From positions 121,196 through 185,195 of the forward strand of contig NZ_JBFRGR010000013.1 of the NCBI RefSeq assembly GCF_052115445.1: a DNA stretch of 64,000 nucleotides, in the 5' to 3' direction. The translations under genes and the position numbers were made by a program. Below the pieces are notes generated by a model. That model searched no databases. It saw only the letters and a program-made list of their open reading frames with translations, and was not told where the DNA came from. Positions 43,808 through 52,812 of the stretch are shown in pieces; position 1 is the stretch's first letter; each line of letters opens with the position of its first letter. The stretch is from Paenibacillus_E sp052115445. GTDB taxonomy: Bacteria > Bacillota > Bacilli > Paenibacillales > NBRC-103111.

Positions 43808-44698
43808 CTAACCTTTCACAGCGCCTATGGTTAGGCCTTTAACGAAAAATCGTTGAACGAATGGATACAGGAATAAAATCGGCCCAGTTACAATAATAGC
43901 CATTGCTAGTTTGGTAGATTCCGATGGAATGTCCTGGCTCATCGTCACTCCCGTACTAACACCAAGCTGTGAAACCGCTGCTGCTGTGTTAATGATGTTA
44001 TACAAGAAATACTGCAACTCGTATTTGTTCTGATCATTAATAAAGAGCGATGTCGAGAACCAGCTGTTCCAATAATGTAAAGCCAGAAATAGTCCAACTG
44101 TGGCAATCCCAGGCATCGCCAGTGGAAGAACTACACGGTAATAAATCGTGAAGTCATTCGCTCCGTCAATCTTCGAAGACTCTGTTAACTCTTCTGGAAT
44201 AGATGACTTAATGAAGCTGCGCATTAATATAATAAGAAAGGGAGACATGAGTCCTGGGAAAATCAGTGCTGCATACGTATCTGTTAACTGTAGATATTTC
44301 GTCATCATGATGTACCAAGGGACAAGGCCACCACCGAAAAGCGTCGTAAAGTAAATATAGAAGGAAAGCTTATTCCGATACTTAAAATCTTTCCTTTGCA
44401 GCACGTAACCGGCCATCGTCATCATGAACAACCCTAGTGCCGTCCCGACTACCGTCACAAAGATCGTAACCCCGTAGGCTGTTAATACTTTTTCTGGGAA
44501 TGTTAGAACCGCCTTGTAGGCTGTCAATGAAAAGACATTCGGTATGAGGTGATATCCATCTCGTATAATGGATTCATTATCCGTTAGTGAACCCGAAATG
44601 ATGAGAAGGAAGGGAAACAAACAGATCACAGAAAACGCGATAATGACAAGATAGGCAATCATGTTGAATGTAACGGAATCAATTCCTCTGGTACGCAA
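43808..44698 (-). CDS. Carbohydrate ABC transporter permease (LplC/YtcP type)
   Basis: A 296-residue permease with six transmembrane segments and docking loop EELTESSKIDGANDFTIYY (about 174-192), ending in KGLTIGAVKG typical of LplC. The start is TTG at 44698, with AGGAGG 9 bases upstream; no in-frame ATG has a better site nearby. It lies 13 bases after the LplB-type permease. As in other Lpl systems, no dedicated ATPase is present and a shared one is expected. Confidence 0.9.
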   Translation of the reverse strand: MRTRGIDSVTFNMIAYLVIIAFSVICLFPFLLIISGSLTDNESIIRDGYHLIPNVFSLTAYKAVLTFPEKVLTAYGVTIFVTVVGTALGLFMMTMAGYVLQRKDFKYRNKLSFYIYFTTLFGGGLVPWYIMMTKYLQLTDTYAALIFPGLMSPFLIILMRSFIKSSIPEELTESSKIDGANDFTIYYRVVLPLAMPGIATVGLFLALHYWNSWFSTSLFINDQNKYELQYFLYNIINTAAAVSQLGVSTGVTMSQDIPSESTKLAMAIIVTGPILFLYPFVQRFFVKGLTIGAVKG

Positions 44699-44711
44699 GT
44701 GCAGTCACCTC

Positions 44712-45635
44712 CTAGAAAAGTGCATATTCATCATTTGATTTTTTAATCAGATAGTTCACAGTCATAATAAGTACAAAGCCGAAGATCGACTGGAACAATC
44801 CAGCTGAGGTCGCCATCCCGATGTCAAACGTAACCTTCAAAGAGCGGAAAACGTAAGTATCCAAGATGTCCGTTGCATTGTATAAGATCCCGTTATTCCC
44901 AATTAATTGGTAGAAGAGATCGAATTGACCTTTCATGATGCTGCCCAGTGCGAATAACAGCAATATAATGAAGGTTGGCTTCAGCATCGGAATCGTTATG
45001 TACCAAATCCGTTGGAAAATGTTCGCTCCATCAATCGTTGCCGCTTCGTAGTACTCATCACTAATGCCAGTTATCGTGGCGAGATAGATCACCATGGTGT
45101 AGCCCACATTCTTCCATACATAGAACATAATCAACAGAAAAACCCATGAAGAAGGTGTGTTATAAATGTCCACCGGGTTAGATCCCCACGATTTAAGCGT
45201 GGTATTCACAAAACCAGTATCATAATTAAACATGTTGTAAGCGATTGCATTCAGAAGAACAAATGAAATAAAATAAGGTAAGAACATCACGGATTGCGTA
45301 AGTTTCTTGAAGAACTTCCCTGTCATTTCACTTAATAAGATGGCGCAAAAGATGGCTGCCGCATTTAAAAACACGATGAATGCCAAATTGTAGGCCACCG
45401 TATTCCGCGTAAGCGTCCACAGCACGCCTGATTTCCATAAAAATTCGAAATTCTCCAAGCCTACAAATGGACTTCCGAAAAGTCCCCCATTAAAATCAAA
45501 CCGAGTAAATGCGAAGTAGATCCCAACCATCGGTACGTACGAATTAATAAAGAAGAAGATCAACGTTGGCGCTATCATGAGAAACAACAATTTATTTTTG
45601 TTTAACTCATAGAAAAATCCTTTCTTTCGGATCAT
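44712..45635 (-). CDS. Carbohydrate ABC transporter permease (LplB type)
   Basis: A 307-residue permease starting MIRKKGFFYELNKNKLLFLM, with six transmembrane segments and docking loop EYYEAATIDGANIFQRIW (about 191-208). ATG 45635 has GGAGG 9 bases upstream; the longer frame to 45686 crosses an ambiguous base (45650) and lacks a site. First gene of the Lpl-type operon and divergent from the membrane AraC regulator at 45909, which probably controls it. Confidence 0.9.
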   Translation of the reverse strand: MIRKKGFFYELNKNKLLFLMIAPTLIFFFINSYVPMVGIYFAFTRFDFNGGLFGSPFVGLENFEFLWKSGVLWTLTRNTVAYNLAFIVFLNAAAIFCAILLSEMTGKFFKKLTQSVMFLPYFISFVLLNAIAYNMFNYDTGFVNTTLKSWGSNPVDIYNTPSSWVFLLIMFYVWKNVGYTMVIYLATITGISDEYYEAATIDGANIFQRIWYITIPMLKPTFIILLLFALGSIMKGQFDLFYQLIGNNGILYNATDILDTYVFRSLKVTFDIGMATSAGLFQSIFGFVLIMTVNYLIKKSNDEYALF

Positions 45636-45850
45636 GCTGGTAAACCTCCNTGCGTTAATTGTCCTGTTCATCTTGTCGGTTGCCATACTCGAATTATAGA
45701 CAGAATCGTTCCATCAAGGATACTGAAGATCTGCTAACATTTATGAACGAACCCACCCAAAATCGTCTAAACGGCATATGCACAATGTAAACTTTCATGG
45801 AGAATTCGGCGTTTATAGCGCTTTTTCAGCCCTTGAGCTCTCCGATTCCA

Positions 45851-45879
45851 TTGCAAGCCGAATAAAGTTGGGATATACT
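45851..45879 (+). promoter_or_regulatory. Promoter of the membrane AraC regulator gene
   Basis: TTGCAA (45851-45856) and TATACT (45874-45879) are separated by 17 bases, a good sigma-A promoter. An uninterrupted run of eight G (45892-45899) just before the start codon forms the Shine-Dalgarno region (9 bases from the ATG) and is prone to slippage. Confidence 0.65.
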
Positions 45880-45908
45880 TTTTTTACCAAAGGGGGGGGA
45901 CGGATAGC

Positions 45909-48194
45909 ATGATACTTCGAAATCAAGAGAGCAAATTTATGTATCGCAACATACTTCTCAGTATTGTTTTATCCATTGTCATTACCTTGCTTGTCTCCTC
46001 TACAATTCTTTATGTCAACTTCGACAATATTGCACTGAAACAAGTGTATGAATCCGACTCCAACTCCCTGCTCCAAACGAGTCAAGAAATTCGAACCATA
46101 ACAGAAACTGCTACCTCCCTGTCATTTCAAATTTATCGTGATTTCGTCATCAGTAAATTGCTGTTTTACGATAAACCAGATATTTATGATGTCCAAGGCA
46201 GCATGGCGCAATTGAATTTATATCGGCTAGCGATGCCATTTATCGATTCCATTTATGTGTATAACGGAACCTCAGAGCTTTTCTACGTCAGCTCGAACAA
46301 CTTTCAGAGCGGCATCCAAACAAAAGCCAACCTTGGCGATCCTGGCATGGTCGATATCCTTGATCATTTTCAGGATTACATTCCTTTCTTGCCGATTCCA
46401 AGAACCTTCAAGTCAACCAACGTCAGTACACTTCAAACAACAACTGTCGGGATCTATTCCTATTTGTGCTATGATGCCATCAATTTGAATAATTCCTTGA
46501 ATTCAGCCGTTGTCGTCAATATCTCAGAATCATTCTTCAATAAATCATTGAAGAAAATTGCTAACAATCGGGCAAGCAACGAATTTATTATTAATAAAGA
46601 AGGAATTCTGATCTCCACCGATGGTTCTAATCCTGTCCTCTCCAATTATGCAGATAAAAGCTACATCCAGAAAATTATCGCCAATGCTTCTTCACCGGGT
46701 TATTTGGTCGATAAGGTCAATGAGAATCTGTCATTGATTTCGTATACAGCGCCTGATTCCCTAGGATGGCGTTACGTCCGTACAACCCCTTACACCATTA
46801 TCACAAAAGAGATCAGAGACATGCGTCTCAAAACGATTTACATCTCCCTTAGCATTCTTCTACTTGGGCTGCTCATTTCGTTCTTCATGTCCAAACGATT
46901 ATTCGGTCCCATTGATAAGGTCATTCGAAGCTTAAAAACGTTAGAAATCGAAAAGCGCGATAACTTGCAAATTTTACGACAAAATTTCCTGAGAAATATT
47001 ATGCTGGGCAGAGACGCCTACCACCCTCAAGTCTTGAAATCGAAATTAACTTATTTCGGCTCCAAAATCACCATTGATCACCCTTCACTACTTCTCATGG
47101 TTAAAATTGATAAATATGAAGAAAACATTCGGACTTATAAAGATCAACTTACCTTGTTACGCTATGCCATCATGAATATCGGTACCGAAATCAGCGCCTC
47201 CACCTTTCACGCGGAAGGCATCGATATGGGAGATGATCATATTCTGTTGCTTCTCTCTGCGAAAGAAGCAGATTTCAAATGGGAACCTGTTGATTACACA
47301 GAGTTGCTCCAGAATATGCAAGCCTCCATCTCTTCCTTCATTAAATTATCCGTTTCGATTACAGTAAGCCCGCTGCAGGACGAAGCGATAACGTGCTTCC
47401 AACTTTATAAGCAGCTGCTGGAGGCTTCTTATCATCGTTTATTTAGAGGACATGGCTGTATCATATGGTCGGATGAAATTATTGCTTACCGTACCAAGGA
47501 GTACAAATTCCCATCGCAGAAGGAAAAACAGCTTGTCGATTGCCTCATGACAGGCGATTCGGAAGAGGCTGAACTGCTTTATACCGACATTGTGAATGAA
47601 ACATCCCTATATCCTTACACGGTCGTCCATTTGGCCATTTCCCACCTGACCTTAACCGTTAATAACGTCCTAACGACAATCAACAAGAATAATGCGCTAG
47701 CCTTCCCCCTCTACTTGGATGCTGCTGTCGCTTCACTGACCCACGTCGAGACCATTGAAGAAATTAACGCGCAGTTCATTGACGTATTCAAGCAGCTTCA
47801 GAAAAAGCTAGATGAGAAAAGAAGCTCTAAGCATGTGGAGCTGATCAAGAAAATGAACGACATCATTGATCGGGATTATGCGAATCAGAACTTGTCACTG
47901 AACTCGATTGCCGATGAACTCGCGATGTCTTCCATTTATATTAGCCGCTTGTACAAACAGCACACGATGGCTGCCATTACCGATGTGATTCAAGATGTGC
48001 GGATGAACAAATCCAAAGATCTACTTTTAAACTCATCGCTGTCCGTTGCTGAAATCGCAGAGAAGACAGGCTTCACGAGCGACTCTTATTTCTATCGCTT
48101 ATTTAAAAAGTATAACGGAATCACACCGAACGATTTCCGTAAACAACTCAAATATGAAAATACGCTCCAACAGAAAGGAATTGAAGAACGATGA
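45909..48194 (+). CDS. Membrane-anchored AraC-family regulator with extracellular sensor domain
   Basis: A 761-residue one-component regulator. It has a transmembrane segment at about 15-37, an extracellular Cache-like domain (about 40-290), a second segment (about 300-322) with short HAMP-like continuation, a long cytoplasmic domain, and two AraC helix-turn-helix motifs (LSLNSIADELAMSSIYISRLY and VAEIAEKTGFTSDSYFYRLF), ending NGITPNDFRK. It is divergent from the Lpl-type ABC operon, the usual arrangement for ligand-sensing activators of such operons. Its TGA overlaps the next gene's ATG (ATGA), tying the isoprenoid-synthase-like protein to the same mRNA. Confidence 0.88.
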   Translation: MILRNQESKFMYRNILLSIVLSIVITLLVSSTILYVNFDNIALKQVYESDSNSLLQTSQEIRTITETATSLSFQIYRDFVISKLLFYDKPDIYDVQGSMAQLNLYRLAMPFIDSIYVYNGTSELFYVSSNNFQSGIQTKANLGDPGMVDILDHFQDYIPFLPIPRTFKSTNVSTLQTTTVGIYSYLCYDAINLNNSLNSAVVVNISESFFNKSLKKIANNRASNEFIINKEGILISTDGSNPVLSNYADKSYIQKIIANASSPGYLVDKVNENLSLISYTAPDSLGWRYVRTTPYTIITKEIRDMRLKTIYISLSILLLGLLISFFMSKRLFGPIDKVIRSLKTLEIEKRDNLQILRQNFLRNIMLGRDAYHPQVLKSKLTYFGSKITIDHPSLLLMVKIDKYEENIRTYKDQLTLLRYAIMNIGTEISASTFHAEGIDMGDDHILLLLSAKEADFKWEPVDYTELLQNMQASISSFIKLSVSITVSPLQDEAITCFQLYKQLLEASYHRLFRGHGCIIWSDEIIAYRTKEYKFPSQKEKQLVDCLMTGDSEEAELLYTDIVNETSLYPYTVVHLAISHLTLTVNNVLTTINKNNALAFPLYLDAAVASLTHVETIEEINAQFIDVFKQLQKKLDEKRSSKHVELIKKMNDIIDRDYANQNLSLNSIADELAMSSIYISRLYKQHTMAAITDVIQDVRMNKSKDLLLNSSLSVAEIAEKTGFTSDSYFYRLFKKYNGITPNDFRKQLKYENTLQQKGIEER

Positions 48195-49129
48195 ATTGGC
48201 TAAATGATCACAAGAATCAATTAAATCTTATTTTTGCAGAAGCAAAGGAAACTGTACGCCAATTTCCCTCTCCATTGGACCAGTTAGGACTTGCCTATTT
48301 AGCTAAGTTTGACCCCACTCACGAAGGTAGCAGCAAGAATTATATTTGTTATCTTCTTCCGTTTTGGATGAAAGACTTCTGCAAGCTGCCTGCGGAGTCG
48401 TTTAACAAGCTTTCCCTTGCAAATGTCTTCGTCATGCTGTACTACTTCATACAAGATGATATTATGGACGCTAGCAAAGGTGAACACGCAAGCAAGCTGC
48501 CACTCGCCAACTTATTCCATGTCCAATTCCTCTCGATTTATCTAGAGCTATTCCCTTCAGATTCCCCCTTCTGGGACTATTACGAATCCTACATCCTAGA
48601 ATGGTCGAAAAGTGTCACAAATGAACGACAATCCGATTATTTCCACGAGGACAAATTTCAAATTGCCAAGAAAGCTAGTCCTGTTAAAAATGCCAGCACA
48701 GGAGCACTACTGCTTGCCAACCAAGATGATCTCATCCCTGTAGTTACCAATGCCGTTGAACAAACCCTTGTAACACTACAAATGTTGGATGACTGGTCAG
48801 ACTGGGAAGAGGATCTAGCCGATGGATCGTATAATTGCTTAATAGCATCGATCCGCAAGCAATTGCAGCTTTCGACAATAGATACGCTATCACCTGAAAT
48901 GATTAAGCAGCAACTCTATGTCCATGACTTCTTCGTCGATTACGGAAAGACTGCTGACTCTCACCACGAGCATCTACTAACCTTGTCAGTAGGCATGGAG
49001 CAACTGCTTGCTTTCCATGATTCTCTCGTGCAAAACATCCATCGGGAAGCCCAAGAAATTAAAGAACGAAGAGCGACTTTAGTCTCTGGTGGGTTCTACT
49101 ATTTTTTGTCTAATTCTGATAGATTTTGA
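48191..49129 (+). CDS. Isoprenoid-synthase-like (class I terpene synthase fold) protein
   Basis: A 312-residue, helix-rich protein. FIQDDIMDAS (87-96) holds a DDxxD motif (Asp89, Asp90, Asp93), and LDDWSDWEEDLADG (199-212) holds a second Asp/Glu-rich motif 111 residues later. This is the spacing of the two metal-binding motifs of class I isoprenyl-diphosphate and terpene synthases. Between them, KKASPVKNASTG carries basic residues where such enzymes bind diphosphate. I infer a diphosphate-using prenyl or terpene enzyme, or a protein derived from one. It is coupled to the upstream AraC regulator and is 74 bases before an NHLP-type peptide gene. Not matched to a named family. Confidence 0.6.
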   Translation: MNWLNDHKNQLNLIFAEAKETVRQFPSPLDQLGLAYLAKFDPTHEGSSKNYICYLLPFWMKDFCKLPAESFNKLSLANVFVMLYYFIQDDIMDASKGEHASKLPLANLFHVQFLSIYLELFPSDSPFWDYYESYILEWSKSVTNERQSDYFHEDKFQIAKKASPVKNASTGALLLANQDDLIPVVTNAVEQTLVTLQMLDDWSDWEEDLADGSYNCLIASIRKQLQLSTIDTLSPEMIKQQLYVHDFFVDYGKTADSHHEHLLTLSVGMEQLLAFHDSLVQNIHREAQEIKERRATLVSGGFYYFLSNSDRF

Positions 49130-49150
49130 TAGATTAATAGAAATGTTCGT

Positions 49151-49158
49151 GGTATAAT
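49151..49158 (+). promoter_or_regulatory. Extended -10 promoter of the NHLP-type peptide gene
   Basis: TGGTATAAT (49150-49158) is an extended -10 consensus, placed 45 bases before the peptide ATG; a -35 is poor. AGGAG (49190-49194) is the ribosome site, 9 bases before the ATG. The peptide can therefore be expressed apart from the upstream synthase-like gene. Confidence 0.55.
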
Positions 49159-49203
49159 TTTTCTTGTAGGAAAAATTACCCAAATGACTAGGAGTGATTA
49201 CAA

Positions 49204-49443
49204 ATGTCCACAAATGATAGCGTAAAAGCCCAAATTATTCAAAAAGCTTGGGAAGATGAAGCCTTTAAACAACAACTTCTAGCCAACCCGAGAGCAGCGC
49301 TTAAACAAGCATTTAACATTACACTTCCTGAAGACATCAAGGTTAAAGCTGTTGAAGAAACATCGACAGAATTTGTTCTAGTAATCCCTACAAATCCAGC
49401 TAAGATCTTAGTAGCATCTAATGCCGTAGAAGTAGTTTGGTAA
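49204..49443 (+). CDS. NHLP-leader-type peptide (nitrile-hydratase-like leader; possible RiPP precursor)
   Basis: A 79-residue protein. Residues 8-62 match the NHLP leader pattern: AQIIQKAWEDEAFKQQLLANP (9-29), AALKQAFNITLPEDIKVKAVEE (31-52), then FVLVIPTNP (57-65). These leaders derive from the nitrile hydratase alpha subunit and precede the cores of proteusin-type RiPPs. Here only about 15 residues follow (KILVASNAVEVVW-like end), with no Gly-Gly or Gly-Ala cleavage site and no Cys, Ser-rich or Thr-rich core. It may be a minimal precursor, a stand-alone leader-fold protein, or a partner of the synthase-like protein. It has its own promoter and terminator. Confidence 0.75.
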   Translation: MSTNDSVKAQIIQKAWEDEAFKQQLLANPRAALKQAFNITLPEDIKVKAVEETSTEFVLVIPTNPAKILVASNAVEVVW

Positions 49444-49449
49444 AATAAT

Positions 49450-49483
49450 AAAGGTGTCCCGCTCAATTAGCGGAACACCTTTT
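49450..49483. terminator. Bidirectional terminator between NHLP peptide and kinase genes
   Basis: AAAGGTGTCCCGCT (49450-49463) pairs with AGCGGAACACCTTTT (49469-49483) with one mismatch. A and T runs at both ends serve the convergent genes. Confidence 0.85.
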
Positions 49484-49484
49484 C

Positions 49485-51392
49485 TTAATTTACCGTCATA
49501 TTGGGGAAACGTATAATCACTTCTGTACCTAAGAATCTTTGGCTTTTAAACTCGATATGCCCCTTCATAATCTCGATCAACCGAAACGTCACCATTAAGC
49601 CTAGTCCCGTTCCCTTCGTCTTCGTGGAATAGTAAGGCTCACCTAATTTCCTTAGTTGTATTGGCTCAATTCCCTCACCATTATCCTTAATATGTATGAA
49701 AACCTCTTCATCTTTTTCGTAAGCCCATATATGAATTTGCCCATCGACTTGGAAAGCCTCGATACTATTCTTGATAATGTTGATCAAGATTTGCTTAAGC
49801 TTTGATGAATTCCCGCAAATGTGTAAATCAGGAGGAACATTGACTATTATTCTCCCGCCATTCAGCGTTGCTAAGGGGACAATAATACCTTCAATCTGAC
49901 TAATTTCTTTGCTCACATTCAATTCTACTAATTCGTCGAGCTGCGGCTTCGCAAATGTCAAAAAGTCTGTAATAATGACCGAAGCCCGATCTAATTCTTC
50001 GATGGCAATCGTCATATATTCCTTGTTCTTATCATCGGTTCTAGCGGCAACTAGCTGTAGAAACCCTCTGGTAACCTGTAATGGATTTCTAACTTCATGG
50101 GCGACCGAAGCCGCTAAGGAGCTAATCATCTCCATTTTCTCGGAAAGCTGCAGCTGATGATTATAAAATTCCAGTTCCTTTGAATAATTCGACATCTGCT
50201 CCTGATTGATTGCGAAACGTCTGCCCAAGATCACAATGAGAGCGATAATAAATCCAACCACACCAAATTTCCATAGGAAGAACTGATACTTTTGATTATT
50301 CGTGTAGTAAAGTATGAGATCGAATATCCCCATTAAGGCAAATATAGCGAAGCCCGAAGAGAAAATGACAGCCTCTCTGTTGCCTCGAATGACATAAACG
50401 ATGGACAAACCAATAATTAATATAAATTGGAAAATCATAATCACACTTAACAGGGTGAGTGAGAAAAAGATATATATTCCTATGAATTTATAGTGATTTA
50501 GCTGATTAAATACCATAAAAATAAGGCAGAAAGCTGAATACCCTATCTGAAATTTCCGAAAAATACGGATCCATTTAAATTTGCCATTATCGAATATTTT
50601 CTCAAAAAAATAAGTAAGTGAGGCTAATAATACGGCTAAAGAAACATCAAAAGTGTTCAAGATTAAAGCACCGAAAGGTGTGAAATTTGCATAAAGAAAA
50701 GGCGAGTAGGTAAGAAAGATCGTACCTAATGTAAGAATGATGAGACTAAGTGAAATCCAGCTTGCACGTTGTTTCTGTTTGAGAAAGAAGGAACAAATTA
50801 GCATAATGACAGAAATGAATAGAAAAGCAAACCCGAGAATGATATTCTGCAAATCGCGAAATATGATTGTATGTGTCAGGGAAGTATAATGATCCAATCG
50901 GATATCGGAATGTATGCCCAATCGGTCCATGCTAGTCTGAAGTTTTAAATAGACACTTCCCCCTCCGTCCTCTGTGCTTATAGGCAGCAAGCTCCGCTGC
51001 TCATCGTAAAGAAAGTCAAATGTCACCTGATTAAGTAATCTATCACCTATGTAAACCGATACCTGTTGTGCATATATACCGTCAATATATATGCCGTAGT
51101 CCTTCGGAAGCTGATCTGGCAAATGGATACGAACCCAAGCAGTAGAAACATCTTTTGGTTTGTCCGGCATTTCCGCTCCGCTCTTGATCGTCATCCATTG
51201 ATCTTTATCTGACGAAGTTATGATATCTTGAATCTTATCATCGGGCCCCCCCCACTTCATCTCCCAGTTTGGAATCGTTTTCACACCATTGGGCTGCTCC
51301 GCGAAACCATGATTTGCCATAAATAATAAGCCAAATATGATAATTAACCCTATTTTCCACCGCAAATGATGTTTTTGAAGCCATTGTTGCAT
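49485..51392 (-). CDS. Membrane sensor histidine kinase with 7TM-type sensor (KinB/KinE-like catalytic part)
   Basis: A 635-residue kinase. It has a signal-like N-terminal segment, an extracellular beta-rich domain (about 50-180) like the 7TMR-DISM extracellular part, seven or eight transmembrane segments (about 185-400), then phospho-acceptor SVAHEVRNPLQ (His432) and ATPase motifs NIIKNSIEAF, IKDNGEGI and GTGLGL. The catalytic half resembles sporulation phosphorelay kinases. No response regulator is adjacent, consistent with an orphan kinase. AAGGTG precedes the ATG by 5-6 bases. An eight-G run (51244-51251 region) lies in its 5' coding part. Convergent with the NHLP peptide. Confidence 0.85.
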   Translation of the reverse strand: MQQWLQKHHLRWKIGLIIIFGLLFMANHGFAEQPNGVKTIPNWEMKWGGPDDKIQDIITSSDKDQWMTIKSGAEMPDKPKDVSTAWVRIHLPDQLPKDYGIYIDGIYAQQVSVYIGDRLLNQVTFDFLYDEQRSLLPISTEDGGGSVYLKLQTSMDRLGIHSDIRLDHYTSLTHTIIFRDLQNIILGFAFLFISVIMLICSFFLKQKQRASWISLSLIILTLGTIFLTYSPFLYANFTPFGALILNTFDVSLAVLLASLTYFFEKIFDNGKFKWIRIFRKFQIGYSAFCLIFMVFNQLNHYKFIGIYIFFSLTLLSVIMIFQFILIIGLSIVYVIRGNREAVIFSSGFAIFALMGIFDLILYYTNNQKYQFFLWKFGVVGFIIALIVILGRRFAINQEQMSNYSKELEFYNHQLQLSEKMEMISSLAASVAHEVRNPLQVTRGFLQLVAARTDDKNKEYMTIAIEELDRASVIITDFLTFAKPQLDELVELNVSKEISQIEGIIVPLATLNGGRIIVNVPPDLHICGNSSKLKQILINIIKNSIEAFQVDGQIHIWAYEKDEEVFIHIKDNGEGIEPIQLRKLGEPYYSTKTKGTGLGLMVTFRLIEIMKGHIEFKSQRFLGTEVIIRFPNMTVN

Positions 51393-51500
51393 GCATTCAC
51401 CTTCNCCCCAAATGACTGTAAGTAATTTACATTAAATGAATTCGACGGGGTTATGTGCTTTCCTTCTTAACAAAGTAAACATTCTACAAACAAAATGAAA

Positions 51501-51527
51501 CGCTCGCCTCATTCCAACAGGCGAGCG
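51501..51527 (-). terminator. Terminator of the heterocycle catabolic operon
   Basis: CGCTCGCCT (51501-51509) pairs with AGGCGAGCG (51519-51527), 4 bases past the CodA-like stop; on the minus strand TTTCATTTTG follows. Confidence 0.82.
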
Positions 51528-51531
51528 CTTC

Positions 51532-52791
51532 TTAATTATCAGTGAACCAAAACGTTTTGGCTGGTAATGTTTCGGTAATGAGTTGACCCTGGCTAACGAC
51601 ATTACGGCACGGAGACTGCCCGCGAATAAGATCCATTGCCGTCTCGCCAGGAAGCATAATGAAACTAGCAGGTAGACCTAATCCAATACCGTAATCCTTA
51701 ATCTGTAACGTCCGGGCGGCTCGCAGGGTAATCATCCGAACGAGCTCAGCTAGTTCTTCGCACCCCGTCATATGAGCAAGATGTGCAGCCATATGAGCCG
51801 CTTGCAGCATATTTCCCGTTCCTAAAGGATAGAATGGCGTCCGAATATCATCATGAGCAATGCTTACATTGATACCGGCTTGCCACATCTCCTTGATGCG
51901 AGCAATACCACGACCTTTAGGATTGCTATCGAATCGCCCTTGCATCGCGCTATTGATCAGCGGGCAGCATACGATATGAATGCCTGATCTAGCCACGAGG
52001 CCTAATATTTTCTGAAAGTAAGCTTCGCTATAGTAGGCTGTCGCATTCACATGTGCGGCAGTTACTCGTTCTCTTAAGCCTGAACGAAGGGCTAAATGAG
52101 CAACATTTTCTATGAATGTGGAATGTGGATCATCCATTTCATCACAGAATACATGAACGAAGCATCCATGCTTTTCCGCAATCCGGAAGCAGATTTCCAA
52201 GGATGCTTCTCCTTCTGATCGCGTAGGCTCCAGATGAGGGACTGCACTTATGCCGTCGGCACCAAGCTCCAAGGCTATCTCGAGCCGTCGTTCATTATCT
52301 GGACAGGCACGAATCCCCTCCTGCGGAAAGGCGATAACCTGCACATCCATATAAGGCTTCACACGCTCACGAAGTGCTAGTATTGCTCTTAATGCAGTTA
52401 GACTTGGATCTGATATATCCACCATCGATCGTACATGAAGGACTCCCGATGCGATTTGCATCCGAAGCACCTTCTCTGCGCGCACCATGACGTCCTCATA
52501 CGTGAGTGTCCGCTTTCGTTTCTGCCAAAGATCAATCCCTTCGAACAGTGTACCACTCTCATTCCAAGCAGGCTCCCCCGCAGTTAAAACAGTATCTAGA
52601 TGAATGTGCGACTCCACGAAAGGCGGCAGCAGCAAGTGCCCCGTCCCATCAACCTCTCGCTCGCCGTGATCGGCAACTTCACCCATCGCGACAATTTTAC
52701 CGTTGGCCACACCGATATCTATAGGTCCTTGGAGCTCGTGATCACCGAGTAAACGCACTTGACGATAGACCATATCAAGCAAGTTAATCAC
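51532..52791 (-). CDS. CodA-family amidohydrolase (cytosine deaminase-like)
   Basis: A 419-residue metal-dependent deaminase. It aligns closely with E. coli cytosine deaminase: metal ligands His62 and His64 in SHIHLD, His213, catalytic Glu218 in FCDEMDD, His247, and Asp in AHDDI (314-315), plus AFPQEG (154-159) that positions the amide. The residue matching the base-stacking Trp of CodA is Phe (RTPFYPLG, Phe320). It therefore belongs to the family but may act on another amino-pyrimidine, creatinine or similar ring. Last gene of an eight-gene operon. Confidence 0.85.
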   Translation of the reverse strand: MINLLDMVYRQVRLLGDHELQGPIDIGVANGKIVAMGEVADHGEREVDGTGHLLLPPFVESHIHLDTVLTAGEPAWNESGTLFEGIDLWQKRKRTLTYEDVMVRAEKVLRMQIASGVLHVRSMVDISDPSLTALRAILALRERVKPYMDVQVIAFPQEGIRACPDNERRLEIALELGADGISAVPHLEPTRSEGEASLEICFRIAEKHGCFVHVFCDEMDDPHSTFIENVAHLALRSGLRERVTAAHVNATAYYSEAYFQKILGLVARSGIHIVCCPLINSAMQGRFDSNPKGRGIARIKEMWQAGINVSIAHDDIRTPFYPLGTGNMLQAAHMAAHLAHMTGCEELAELVRMITLRAARTLQIKDYGIGLGLPASFIMLPGETAMDLIRGQSPCRNVVSQGQLITETLPAKTFWFTDN

Positions 52792-52812
52792 CTCATATCT
52801 AGAGCTGCGCGA

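Noticed and set aside
45636..45686. Longer N-terminus for the LplB-type permease
   Set aside because: It contains an ambiguous base and lacks a ribosome site, whereas the shorter start has GGAGG at good spacing.
49204..49443. Nitrile hydratase alpha subunit fragment
   Set aside because: Only the leader-like region is matched, with no metal-binding Cys cluster and no beta subunit; it has its own promoter and terminator, so it is not a degraded enzyme gene.
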